Part shown: positions 52,904 through 63,030 of the stretch, piece after piece
How positions within the stretch are numbered: position 1 is the stretch's first letter
Layout: each line of letters starts with the position of its first letter
Source: Bin5 sp965261695
GTDB lineage: Bacteria; Chloroflexota; Anaerolineae; Caldilineales; Caldilineaceae
Length of the DNA stretch: 64,000 nucleotides
Assembly (NCBI GenBank): GCA_965261695.1
Contig: OZ253474.1
Location: 1,922,001 to 1,986,000, forward strand
Direction of reading: 5' to 3'
Notes under the pieces: model-generated
Seen by the model: the letters and a program-made list of their open reading frames with translations, nothing else
The model's database searches: none
What the model was told of the DNA's origin: nothing
Position numbers and translations under genes: made by a program

Positions 52904-55360
52904 ATGTCGTTGCCTCAACATGCCAGAGTGGTGATCATTGGCGCCGGAATCGCCGGTTGCAGCGTGGCATATCACTTGGCCAAGCTCGGATGGCGGGAAA
53001 TCGTTGTCGTCGATCAGGGACCGATATTCGAGACCGGGGGCTCAACATCGCACGCGCCGGGCCTGATCTTCCAGGTTAACGCCTCCAAAACCATGACCGG
53101 CTTCGCACGCCGCACCGTCGATCTCTGGACCCGCATGGAGCTGGACGGCGAGCCCTGCGCCAAAACGGTCGGCAGCCTCGAAGTCGCCTGGACGCCCGCA
53201 CGTCTCACCGACCTGAAACGCAAACGCGGCTACGGCCTCGCCTGGGGCGTGGACTGTCACCTGCTCAGCGCGGACGAGGCGCGCGCGCTTTCCGCTCCTC
53301 TCCGACCGCATCCTCGGCGCGCTCTACGTCCCCTCCGACATCCAGACAAAGGCGACCAGGCCCGCCGCGGCCATGGCGCGCGCGGCCGAGCAGACCGGCG
53401 CACAGTTCTGCGCCGGCATCAGAGTGACCGGCTTCGCTATCGCAAATGGGCGCATCACCGCCGTGCATACCACCGGCGGCAACATCCGCACAGAGCTCGT
53501 TGTCGCCGCGGCCGGCATCTGGGCGCCCAAGGTCGGCGGCATGGCAGACGTGCCCATCCCCCTGTCGCCGATGCAGCACCTCTACGGCGTAACCGCCCCT
53601 TTGCCTGAACTTGCCGGCGCCAGCGAGGAGATCTCGCTTCCCCTCCTGCGCCACCAGGACAAGGCCATGTACTTCCGCCAGGTCGGCGAAAGCATCGGCA
53701 TCGGTTCCTACCTGCACGAACCGCTCCTGCTCGACGCCGCCGACCTCCCCGACCACGCGGCCGCAGGCATGGCCCCCGCTGAAATGCCCTTCCCCCCGGC
53801 CCACTTCGCGGCCGCCATGACCGCGGCCGCAGAACTGCTGCCCAGCCTCAATAATGTGGAACTGACCAGCAGACTGAACGGCATCTTCTCCTTCACCAAC
53901 GACGGCTTCCCCGTGCTGGGCGAATCCCCCCAGGTGCGCGGCTTCTGGTCGGCGCAGGCCGTCTGGATCACACACGCCGGCGGCGTCGGCCAAGCGGTCG
54001 CCGAGTGGATAGCCAACGGCGACCCCGGCGTCGACCTGCACGAGTGCGACATCAGACGCTTCCACCCGCACGCATTGAGCCGCCCCTACGTCCGCGCCCG
54101 CGCCGCGCAGCAGTACCGCGAGGTCTACGACATCATCCACCCGCGCCAGCAGTTGACCCACCCCCGCAACCTGCGATTGACGCCGTTCCATGCCCGACAG
54201 CAGGAGTTGGGCGCCGTCTTCTTCGAGAACGCGGGCTGGGAGCGCCCCAGTGGCACGAGGCCAACCTGCCCTTGCCCGACACGTTGAACGTAGCGGGCGC
54301 AGCGCGCGACGGCTGGGCCGCGCAGGAATGGTCGCCGGCGGTCGCTGCCGAACACGCCGCCGCCAGGCAACGGGTGGCTCTCTTCGACCTGACGCCCTTC
54401 GCCACATTCGAGCTGACCGGTCGCGGCGCGCTCGCCGCGCTCCAGCGCCTGGCCGCCAATCAGATGGACTGTCGGGTCGGAACGATCACCTACACATCCA
54501 TGCTGACGCCGCGCGGCGGGATCAAGTGCGACCTGACCGTAACGCGACTGGGCGAGGAGCGCTTCCTCGTCGTTACCGGCGGCGCGCTGGGACTGCACGA
54601 CCTGGGCTGGATAGAGGCGCATCTGCCGGACAACGGCTCGGTCAACCTGACCGACATCTCGGCGGCGCAATGCTGCATCGGCCTGTGGGGGCCGCGCGCC
54701 CGCGATCTGCTCAGCCGCGTCTGCGAAGACGATGTGAGCGACGCAGGCTTCCCCTATATGACTGCAAAGCCGGTAACGATCGCGCAAATCCCCGCGCTGG
54801 CGCTGCGCATCTCCTACGTGGGCGAACTCGGCTGGGAGATATACACCGCGGTCGAGCACGGCCTGCGCCTGTGGGACATCCTCTGGCAAGCGGGCCAACC
54901 GCACGGCCTGGTCGCGGCCGGCGGCGGCGCATTTGATTCACTGCGGCTGGAAAAGGGCTACCGGCTGTGGGGTCAGGACATCCACACCGAGTACAACCCC
55001 TACGAAGCGGGCATCGGTTTCGCCGTGCGCATGGACAAGGGCGACTTCATCGGCCGCGATGCGCTAAAGAAGATTCGCTCAGACGGTATAGCGCGCAGGC
55101 TGTGCTGCATGACGCTTGACAGCCCCGACGCGGTCATCATGGGCAAGGAGCCGATCATGGACGCAGACCGCGTGCTGGGCTACGTTACCAGCGCCAACTA
55201 CGGCCACACAGTCGGGCGCGGCATCGTCTACGGCTACCTGCCAACTGACTACAGCAATGTGGGAACCAGCGTGGATATTCTCTACTTCGGCGAACGCCTT
55301 CCCGCAACGGTCGCAAGAGAGCCCCTCTACGACCCGCGCGGCACAAAAATGAAGGCATGA
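52904..55360 (+). pseudogene. DMGDH/sarcosine-dehydrogenase-like FAD and folate enzyme, two frameshifts
   Basis: The reading frame needs two indels: one near 53288 and one near 54244-54248 (likely a lost C in a CCCC run). Joined, it encodes about 818 residues. The N-terminal DAO-type FAD domain has VVIIGAGIAGCSVAYHLAKL, GGSTSHAPGLIF (the His may bind FAD covalently), then GQAVAEWIANG and FHARQQELGAVFFENAGWERP. The C-terminal GcvT-type domain (WHEANLPLP onwards) has FDLTPFATFELTGRGAL, ISYVGELGWEIYTAVEHGL and YRLWGQDIHTEYNPYEAG. The family oxidises N-methyl groups of dimethylglycine or sarcosine and passes the C1 unit to THF. The homopolymer-type lesions could be sequencing errors. Confidence 0.85.
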
Positions 55361-55387
55361 ACGCCAAGAGGTATGTCCTCTCACGGT

Positions 55388-55440
55388 GGCGACTACCCAC
55401 AAAAAACTAGAAACAAAAAACTCAAAACTTGCAACCACCG
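55388..55440. repeat. AACTGAAAACT-class boundary repeat (degenerate)
   Basis: ACAAAAAACTAGAAACAAAA and AACTCAAAACTTGCAACC form near-tandem AAAACT units upstream of the DmdA-like start codon. Confidence 0.5.
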
Positions 55441-55452
55441 GAGCATCTCCTC

Positions 55453-56709
55453 ATGCAACAAACACTACTCATCGACGCTCTCAAGCGCCGCCGCCTGCCC
55501 ATAAACCTGCGCCAGAGCGGCAACAGCGACGCTCGCATCCTCATCTCCACCCGCATCAGGAAGTCGCCCTGGTGGCACCTGTCCAAGGCGGCCGGCTGCT
55601 GGGCCTACACCACCTACAACCATCAGTACCATCCACGCGCCTACATCAAACCCGAGGACGGCGGCATGCTCGCCGAGTACAAATACCTGACCGAGCATGT
55701 CAGCATGTGGGATGTGGCCGTCGAACGCCAGATCCAGATCAAGGGCCCCGACGCCGCGCAGTTCGTCGACTATCTCATCACCCGTGATGTACACAGCCTG
55801 TTGCCTACAATGCAGGGCCGTTATGTGATCCTCTGCAACCAGTACGGCGGCATTATCAACGACCCGGTCCTGCTGCGCGTTGCCGACGACGAGTTCTGGT
55901 TCAGCATCTCCGACTCCGACGTGCTGCTCTGGGCGCAGGGCGTCAACTCCACCGGCAGATTTAGTGTTGAAATCCATGAACTGGATGTCTCTCCGTTGCA
56001 GATTCAAGGTCCCAAGTCGGCCGCGCTCCTGGAGAAAATGTTCGGCCCCCACATCCGCGAGATCCCCTACTACGGCCTGATCCACGAAACGCTCAACGGC
56101 CATCTTGTAACAATTTCGCGTACCGGCTTTTCCGCCGAAGTCGGCTTCGAGATCTACCTGCACGACGCCATTCTCCACGCCGACGACGTCTGGTCCTATA
56201 TTCTTGAGCAGGGGGAGGAGTTCAACCTGGGTGTGATCGCGCCCAGCCATATCCGCCGTATCGAGGCGGGCATCCTCTCCTACGGCCAGGATATGGACAT
56301 CGAGAACAACCCCTACGAAGTGCGGCTCGGCTGGCAGGTGGACCTGGACAAAGGCGACTTCATCGGCAAAGAGGCGCTCGCCCGTATCAAGCAGGAGGGG
56401 GTGAATCAACGGCTGGTCGGTCTGCGCGTCGGCGGCGAGCCGATCGTCTGGTACAACGAGGATTTCTACTTGGTCAAGGACAACGACTCCGGCGACGACG
56501 TAGGCTACGTCACCAGCGCCTTCTGGTCCCCGGCCCAGGACTCAAACATCGCCCTGGCCGTCATGCCCCGTTCCCACTGGAAACGCGGCACCCAAGTCAA
56601 GGTCCAGCTCCCTGCCGACGGCATCGTCGACGCCGAGGTCGTGCGCGTCCCCTTCGTCGACCCGACCAAGGAGCGGCCCAAGACGGAGTTGCAGCAATCG
56701 GGACAGTAG
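55453..56709 (+). CDS. DmdA-like (DMSP demethylase-type) aminomethyltransferase
   Basis: The 418-residue protein is a GcvT-superfamily enzyme with the DmdA pattern: TTYNHQYHPRAY, MWDVAVERQIQIKGPDA, LCNQYGGIINDPVLL, FWFSISDSDVLLWAQGV, IQGPKSAALLEK, RIEAGILSYGQDMD and NPYEVRLGWQVDLDKG. It should transfer a methyl group from a sulfonium, ammonium or related donor to tetrahydrofolate. True DmdA acts on dimethylsulfoniopropionate, but close relatives have other or unknown donors. The start at ATG 55453 has GGAG nine bases upstream; TTG 55429 is an alternative. Codons 190-418 are duplicated at 60274-60949. Confidence 0.85.
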   Translation: MQQTLLIDALKRRRLPINLRQSGNSDARILISTRIRKSPWWHLSKAAGCWAYTTYNHQYHPRAYIKPEDGGMLAEYKYLTEHVSMWDVAVERQIQIKGPDAAQFVDYLITRDVHSLLPTMQGRYVILCNQYGGIINDPVLLRVADDEFWFSISDSDVLLWAQGVNSTGRFSVEIHELDVSPLQIQGPKSAALLEKMFGPHIREIPYYGLIHETLNGHLVTISRTGFSAEVGFEIYLHDAILHADDVWSYILEQGEEFNLGVIAPSHIRRIEAGILSYGQDMDIENNPYEVRLGWQVDLDKGDFIGKEALARIKQEGVNQRLVGLRVGGEPIVWYNEDFYLVKDNDSGDDVGYVTSAFWSPAQDSNIALAVMPRSHWKRGTQVKVQLPADGIVDAEVVRVPFVDPTKERPKTELQQSGQ

Positions 56710-57051
56710 ACAATCAGGTGTAAGCAGTATTGTTTAGCGAGCCTGCTCTGCTAAGTGGTAGGAGCTCATTCTCGCGTCAAGCGCCCTCCCCACCTGTTCA
56801 AGGGTTACGAATTTCTGTGAGTCTTGCAAAACAAGGGACTGACCGAAAGCGGTGAGAATTCCGCGGCTGAATGTAATCGTTCCTTCCCGTTGCCGTTTTA
56901 CAACGCTGGTAAAGCCCAGAATCACGCCGAAATAAGTATCACCTGTTGTCGATGTCCCTGGTATTTCAATCCGCCTTGGAACGTATATGGTTCTGCCGCA
57001 GTGGCGCGCAGTCCGGCCAGTCCAAATCTGGAGTACGCGCTCGGTAGAGGA
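56710..57051. other. Intergenic region between DmdA-like and Fn3/protease genes
   Basis: No gene or RNA was recognised. The only open frames are short and without family support. It lies between two converging genes, where a terminator is expected, but I see no clear stem-loop with a T-run. Confidence 0.4.
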
Positions 57052-58604
57052 TCAGTTTGGGGTATAAGCGTTCACGGTAACAATGTACCCGCCTGGCGCC
57101 TCCGGTTCGAAGGTTTCCACGATCACGATGTAGCGCCTTGTAATGGGGGCACGGAAGAGGAGCCGAGAGTCACGCAGGAGCAGGCCGGCGCCGTCGTCCC
57201 TGCTGACGGACTGGGTCGGGCTTCCCAGGCTGAGCGTTAGGAACATGTCGGCCACGATTGACTGTGCGAGAATCTCGACCGTCTGACCTCGTTCCAGGTC
57301 GAGGAAGAAATGGTCTGCGTCTGTGGGATAATCTATGTTTCCATGGATGGACTGACCCACTTGGATGATTTGGCCCCCGTCCGGGTCATTGACAGGAACG
57401 ATATTGTGGTTGGCGGCGACGATGAAATTCCCGGGGGATAACGCCTTCTGTCTTACGATCAGGTAATGCGGCGTCAGCCTTCCAAGGATATAGGCGCCAT
57501 ACTCAAACCCTGTGATTTCGAATGTATCAAAGGTCTCTCCTTTGAAGCCATAGGCGTCGTAGATTGAGACCGCGCCATTGTTGTAGCCAAGCAGGCTGAA
57601 CCTGATTTCGGTGCCGGGCGGTTCATAGATTACATAGGCCTGATCGTCCCAATAGTTATTCAGAGTCAGGTTGTGACGGAGAGCACCTCCCGGCGGCGGG
57701 AGCCGGCGCTCGCCGTGGCCGCCAGGGTCCTGGCCGGCGATAAGCTGCTGGATGCGCGGCAGGAGGTCGGCGGCAGAGACGACGAGCCCGAATTCCCCGA
57801 ATATCTTGAAATTGCTCATGCCGATCACAGCGCCGGTTTCGGAGACAAGCGCACCGCCACTCTGTCCACCGGCGATTGTAGAATCGGTCTGCATAAGGGT
57901 GATGCCGCCTGGCTCCCACTGCCGCAGGCGGGAGAGGACTCCGCCGGTGATGGTGGGCTGGGGAAACAGTTCGTACTCGCCCGGGTAGCCGATCAGATAG
58001 ACGCGAGAGCCAATCGGAATGTCTTCGCCGTCGATCATAGTTGCGGGTTCAATGGCGACATCGAGTGGGCCAAGCACCGCAAGGTCTGCCACCAGGTCCA
58101 ATTTGTTGACCGCTACTTCCTCAAATGCGGTTCCATCGGGGAAGACGACGCGCACTGTGTCGAATGGCCAGACGACATGTGCGGCGGTGACCACGTATCC
58201 ATTTTCGAGCAGTACGCCGCTACCGGAGCTGACTTCGGTCTCTATGAAAGCGATCGCCGGCGAGGTTTTCGCGAAGATTAGGGCGGCGGTGAGCATCTCT
58301 TCGCCAGGGACGGTGGCAGGGATCCACGGCGACCACGCACCCGGCTCGTTCGCAGCGTTCACCGCGAGCACCGTGTAGTGGTAGGTCGTGCCTGCCGCAA
58401 GTTCGGTGTGGGTATAGGTCGTGTCGGTCAGAGTGCCATCATCCAGCCGCTGCCGGCCGCCTGAACTGGTCCACGCCCATAGCACATAGCGCACTGCACC
58501 GCTCACCGCCTCCCAGCTCAACTTGACTGCGTCCTCAGTCACCTGCACGGTCAGCGCTGGCGCAGACAGCGTGGATGCCGTCAAAGTCGGTGTTGGCGAT
58601 GGCG

Positions 58605-58745
58605 TTGGCGTCGCTGTAGAGAGCGTAGATGCCGTCGAAGTTGGCGTCGGCGTCGCTGTAGAGAGCGTGGACGTCGTCGAAGTTGGCGTCGGCGTCGCTG
58701 TAGAGAGCGTGGATGCCGTCGAAGTTGGCGTCGGAGTCGGCGTTG
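58605..58745. repeat. 42-bp tandem repeat encoding a TPT-rich linker
   Basis: About three and a half copies of a 42-base unit encode STATPTPTSTASTL repeatedly on the minus strand. The linker joins two Fn3 domains of the protease. The in-frame unit length (14 residues) allows copy-number change without frame loss. Confidence 0.8.
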
Positions 58746-59063
58746 CAGCTGACGACTGCGGCTCGGTGACAGTCGCGGACACATAGGAGGACCACCCACC
58801 CACATCGCCGGCAGCGTTCACAGCGCGCACCGCGTAGTGGTAGGTCGTGCCTACCGTCAGTCCGGAGTGGGTATGGGTCGTGCCGGTCAGAGTGCCATCA
58901 TCCAGCTGCTCCCAGCCGCCCGAACTGGTCCACACCCATAGCTCATAGCGTACCGCTCACCGCCTCCCAGCTCAACTTGACTGCACCCTCAGTTGCTTGC
59001 GCGGTCAGCACAGGCGCAGACAGCGTGGATGCCGTCGAAGTCGGCGTTGGCGTAGGCGTTTGC

Positions 59064-59215
59064 GTTGGCTCCGAGTCCAAAGTCGGCGTTGGCGATGGCG
59101 TAGGCGTTGGCGTCAAGTCCAATGTCGGCGTCGGCGATGGCGTAGGCGTTGGGGTCGAGTCTAATGTCGGAGTTGACGATGGCGTAGGTGTTGGCGTCGA
59201 ATCTAAAGCGGTAGT
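59064..59215. repeat. Second 42-bp-type tandem repeat encoding a TPTPSP linker
   Basis: Repeated LDSTPTPTPSPTPT-type 14-residue units on the minus strand link two Fn3 domains. The unit length matches the other array although the sequence differs. Confidence 0.75.
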
Positions 59216-59920
59216 AGGCGTTTGAGTAGGGGTAGGCGTTGGCGTCGAAGTCGACGACTGCGCGTCAGTCACGGTTGTAGAGACCTGCTGCGACCACGGA
59301 CTCACCTCAGACTCGTTCACCGCGCGTATCAAGTAGTAATAGGTCTTATCCGTTACGAGGTCGGTATGGCTGAAGGTCGTGCCGGCCAGGGTGCCCCTGC
59401 CGAGCTGCTGCCAGTCACTGGCGTCATCCCATACAAATAGTTCGTAACCCTGCGCGCCGGCTACCACTTCCCAGCTTAGCTCGACGGCGCCCCCGGCTGT
59501 CTGCACCATCAACACCGGCGCGACCAAACTACCGGCAAAAGTGGCGGAGACGCTCTGCGACCAATCACCGGGCTCGTCCGCTCCGCTCACGGCGCGCAGC
59601 AGGTAGTAATAAGTCGTTGCCGCGCTGACATCGGTATGGCTGTAGGTTGTGCCGGTCAGAGTGCCATCGTCCAACCGCTGCCACTCGCCGGCGCGGGGCT
59701 GCGACCACAGTTCGTAGTACGCCGCGCCGTCCACCGCCTCCCAATCCAACTCGACCGCGTTCGCGCTTGCCCGCGCAGTCAGTACCGGCGCGGCCAGGGT
59801 GGATGAGGTTGAACCCTGTTGCGCCGCGGACGGGTGCGCGGTTGAGACAATGGCGGCGATGGCCAAAAGAGCCGCCAAAACAAACATATAGGTTCGCCGA
59901 GGGAACGAAGTCATAGTCAT

Positions 59921-60273
59921 TTTCCCTTCTATCCAGGACAGGAGGTGTTCATAATGTAGATTTGGCATGTTCGGCCAGGGACGGGTTCTTCTTTGGTTGC
60001 GAAACAGGAAAGGAGGTTCCAATCGCAATAGAGCCGCTGTTTTCCAGACACAAAATATACACACCTCTAATATACTTTAGAGGTGTGTATGAGAAGCCGT
60101 TTGAAAAGTATCGAATATCTGACGGCAATTGTACCTGATCGACAACAACTGTCAAAGGCACGCCTTCGCCGCGTGCAACTTGGGACTTCACATGGTTTCA
60201 AACCTTCGGTGCTGGTGGTGTGACGCTGAATTCAGCGAAGGAAGGGGGACAAAGCCGCCTCCATCATACAGGA
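59921..60273. other. Region between the protease gene and the DmdA-like fragment
   Basis: No gene is supported. It contains a perfect 14-bp inverted repeat (60057-60090) and the upstream region of the protease gene. Confidence 0.45.
60057..60090. promoter_or_regulatory. Perfect 14-bp-arm inverted repeat, possible operator or hairpin
   Basis: ATACACACCTCTAA (60057-60070) and TTAGAGGTGTGTAT (60077-60090) are perfectly complementary with a six-base spacer. It is unlike the boundary-repeat classes and AT-rich compared with its surroundings. It lies 137 bases upstream of the protease start on the minus strand. It could be an operator, or a terminator-like hairpin for a transcript now lost. Confidence 0.6.
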
Positions 60274-60949
60274 GGCCGCGCTCGTGGAGGAGATGTTTGG
60301 CCCCCATATCCGCGAGATCCCCTACTACGGCCTGATCTACGACACGTTCAACGGCCATCCCGTTACTATCTCGCGCACCGGTTTCTCCGCTGAACTCGGC
60401 TTCGAGATCTACCTGCACGACGCCATCCTCCACGCCGACGACGTCTGGCCCTACATCCTCGAGCAAGGCGAGGAGTTCAACCTGGGCGTGATCACGCCCA
60501 GCCACATCCGCCGTATCGAGGCGGGCATCCTCTCCAACGGCCAGGACATGGACATCGAGAATAATCCCTACGAAGTGCGGCTCGGCTGGCAGGTGGACCT
60601 GGACAAAGGCGACTTCATCGGCTAAGAGGCGCTAGCCAGGATCAAGCAGGAGGGGGTGAATAAGCGGCTGGTCGGTCTGCGCGTCGGCGGCGAGCCGATC
60701 GTCTGGTACAACGAGGATTTCTATCTGGTCAAGGACAACGACTCCGGCGACGACGTCGGCTACGTCACCAGCGCCTTCTGGTCCCCGGCTCAGGGGTCCA
60801 ACATCGCCCTGGCCGTCATGCCTCGCTCCCACTGGAAACGCGACGCCCAGGTCAAAGTCCAGCTGCCCGCAGACGGCATCGTCGATGCCGAAGTCGTGCG
60901 CGTGCCGTTTGTCGACCCAACCAAGGAGCGGCCCAAGACTGAGTTGTGA
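60274..60949 (+). pseudogene. Truncated second copy of the DmdA-like gene
   Basis: From about 60274 the sequence matches 56021-56696 closely at the nucleotide level, for example EEMFGPHIREIPYYGLI, SRTGFSAELGFEIYLHDAIL and RIEAGILSNGQDMDIEN. The first 190 or so codons are missing. An in-frame TAA interrupts the copy at about 60622-60625 (after GDFIG). The copy ends at TGA 60947-60949, a few codons before the position of the functional gene's stop. The two copies flank the Fn3/protease gene. Confidence 0.85.
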
Positions 60950-61295
60950 AGTTGGTGATGCAACCGCATTCCTGTATAAACACTTAATGGTTTCGTGTCG
61001 GGTTAGCTCTGTGACCAAGACCGCTCAATTGGCGGTGAAATCTCTTGACTCGCCATTGGAATATGGGAAAATAAAGAAATTGTCAAATGCGACCAAGAAC
61101 GGGAAAATAGCGGCAAGCGAACGAGACGTGAGCGATCCAAGGATGCAATGGCCGGGTGAAGAGTCTTGGCCGCAGTTTGAACTTACAATTGTTGGCTGAG
61201 TTGCATTCGATGCTGGAAACAGAGTGGAAAAGCGTGTTCAGGAGATGTGCAACCCGCAGGGAATAGAATCGTCCCAGCAAGAATGGACGGCAAAT
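60950..61295. other. Intergenic region before vsr
   Basis: No gene was supported. AT content is higher than average here, in keeping with the nearby restriction-modification genes, which also look compositionally different. Confidence 0.4.
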
Positions 61296-61706
61296 TCACG
61301 AATTAAGAAATGCAACTAGGCGCCCAGCCGTTGAAGCCATGTCTTGCAACTGGCACTCCCACACGGTCATCACGGCCCAACCTCTTTTTTCAAGCGATTC
61401 AATATTCCGCTCATCTCTGGCTCTGTTGCGCTCCAACTTTTTCACCCAGTATTCCCGGTTGGTAGCAGGAATTCGCACATTAGGGCAACCTGAATGGAAA
61501 TGCCAAAAGCACCCGTTCACAAAGACGACTTTGCATCGCGTAGAAAATACCAAGTCGGGTCGTCCAGGTAAGTCTGTCCTATGCAGACGATAGCGATAGC
61601 CCAGTCCGTGAAGTAGTCGGCGCACCCGCATTTCAGGCTTCATGCCTTTTGACTTTATTTGCGCCATTATGCGACTGCGGACCTGCGGTGTAACATTGTC
61701 GGCCAT
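61296..61706 (-). CDS. vsr: Very short patch repair endonuclease
   Basis: The 136-residue protein has the Vsr pattern: RSRIMAQIKSKGMKPEMRVR, catalytic Asp51 in LPGRPDLVF, VFVNGCFWHFHSGCP (C66, H69, H71, C74: zinc and active-site residues) and VMTVWECQLQ. Vsr nicks beside T:G mismatches formed when 5-methylcytosine deaminates. Its place next to a C5 methyltransferase is the usual arrangement. It is the last gene of the minus-strand restriction-modification cluster, 94 bases after the methyltransferase. Confidence 0.95.
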   Translation of the reverse strand: MADNVTPQVRSRIMAQIKSKGMKPEMRVRRLLHGLGYRYRLHRTDLPGRPDLVFSTRCKVVFVNGCFWHFHSGCPNVRIPATNREYWVKKLERNRARDERNIESLEKRGWAVMTVWECQLQDMASTAGRLVAFLNS

Positions 61707-61800
61707 AGTTAGTCCGGCAACAAGTGAATCACATTACTCTGGGCAGTTGCTGAAAGAGCGCCTTGCCTGTCTAACGGCCGCAGAGTCCCCTTATAAATGG

Positions 61801-63030
61801 CTATGAACTTTTCCAGACAACCTGCCAAATAGGCTCTTGTCTAACGTGCAGTCCGTTTTCAGATCCTGCCTGTAATCTCTCTGTTAAGGGTCGCAAAACC
61901 TTCGTTGCAATCCATGTAACCACGGGGACACATACAGCATCGCCAAATGCGCTAAGAGATTGCCTTTCAGTTTTTGCCACAATAGGAAATGAATCGGGCA
62001 CACCCTGCAAACGGGCGTATTCCCGAGTTGTAAGGGTCCTCATTCGTATTGTTCCGTTTCCGGCCGCGACTAGGAATTGCTTGCCACTCCCCCCTACTGC
62101 TGTACGCAAACAGCCAGCAATGTCATCAGATCGCACCTCCGCCCGCTGCCCTTCTGCGCGGCGACGCCGGAAAAAAGTTCTGAAGTTTTCTTCTTTTCTG
62201 CAGGCCAGTTGATTCACCATTTCCAGATGAGACGTGGGCATCATAGCCAGATGCTTTTTTACCTTTTCCTTAGACCACCAGCGTGGGTCTTCGTTTGTGA
62301 GTCTTTCGACCATGGCATCGGTAAAGCCCTCACTCATGTAAGGTGGGGGTTCGGGAATATCCAGACGCGCCCATTGAATGTCTTCGTTTTCCAGCATCAG
62401 CATTTTCAATCGGGGAGGCATTAGTCTCTTTGATCTTGATGTGAAATATGGGGAATCATCAACCACGCCAGTCGATCTTACTCCAATCATGAAGAGCCGA
62501 GGGCGACTCTGTGGAACAAAGGAACGAGCATTTAGCATAAAGACATCGCAAGCGTATCCAAGCTCATTAAGAGATTTCGCTGTAACGCAAAAGTCTTTGC
62601 CACCATTGGAATACAACCATCCTGTTACATTTTCCAACAGAACGATCAGTGGCCCGTTCTCTCCCTGCCTCTTCAGAATCTCATAGAATCCCCAGAAGGC
62701 GCCCGAGTGTCTTCCGTTTATGCCTTCACCCTTTCCGGCCAGTGACAAGTCGATACAGGGGAAGGAACATGTCGCCACTGTCGCTTGGGGAATATCCTCG
62801 GCTGCCAAGGAAAAAACGTCTCGCACAAGGTAACTTTCGCCAAAAAAACCTCTGTACATCTGCTCGCGTTCGGCGCTCCAGTCATTTGCATAGACGACCT
62901 GCCAGCCCGCCGCCTCAAGTCCCATACGAAACAGACCAATGCCTGCGAAATACTCTACGAAAGTCAGTGGCAAACTCGTAGATCCGCTAGGGGAAAGTTC
63001 TGATTGCATTTTGGAGGAATACTCGTTCAC
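61801..63030 (-). CDS. DNA (cytosine-5-)-methyltransferase
   Basis: The 409-residue protein starts at GTG 63030 with GGAGAAG upstream, directly after the DUF4928 stop. Motif I is YFAGIGLFRMGLEAAGW (28-43). The catalytic Cys92 is in SFPCIDLSLAGKGEG (motif IV), motif VI is LLENVTGWL (131-139) and motif VIII is SRPRLFMIGVR. The target-recognition region spans about 200-310. The C-terminal motifs IX/X include TTREYARLQGVPDSF and FGDAVCVPVVTWIA. The variant PCIDLS for PCQDLS is common. The target sequence is not predictable here. Confidence 0.95.
   Translation of the reverse strand: MNEYSSKMQSELSPSGSTSLPLTFVEYFAGIGLFRMGLEAAGWQVVYANDWSAEREQMYRGFFGESYLVRDVFSLAAEDIPQATVATCSFPCIDLSLAGKGEGINGRHSGAFWGFYEILKRQGENGPLIVLLENVTGWLYSNGGKDFCVTAKSLNELGYACDVFMLNARSFVPQSRPRLFMIGVRSTGVVDDSPYFTSRSKRLMPPRLKMLMLENEDIQWARLDIPEPPPYMSEGFTDAMVERLTNEDPRWWSKEKVKKHLAMMPTSHLEMVNQLACRKEENFRTFFRRRRAEGQRAEVRSDDIAGCLRTAVGGSGKQFLVAAGNGTIRMRTLTTREYARLQGVPDSFPIVAKTERQSLSAFGDAVCVPVVTWIATKVLRPLTERLQAGSENGLHVRQEPIWQVVWKSS

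Larger units (their letters stand above)
57052..59920 (-). pseudogene. Secreted Fn3-repeat / trypsin-like serine protease, one frameshift
   Basis: The gene starts at ATG 59920 with AAGGGAA upstream and has a signal peptide (MFVLAALLAIAAIVSTAHPS). Three Fn3-type repeats (each with LxWEAV...YYELW...TYSHT-like pattern) and two TPTP-rich linkers precede a fourth Fn3. A frame change near 58945-58955, where the third Fn3 has lost about five bases after VSG, splits the reading. The downstream frame gives the rest of that Fn3, the fourth, and a trypsin/HtrA-like domain with His in VVTAAHVVW, Asp in DLVADLAVL and Ser in AGGQSGGALVS. A C-terminal beta domain follows. Complete, it would be about 950 residues. 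The protein is probably a surface or secreted protease. Confidence 0.85.

Noticed and set aside
58605..59215. Non-coding minisatellites
   Set aside because: The 42-base periods are multiples of three and encode TPT-rich linkers in the protease frame.
60284..60949. Separate functional aminomethyltransferase gene
   Set aside because: It lacks the N-terminal half and has an in-frame TAA; it is a copy of the 3' part of the upstream gene.
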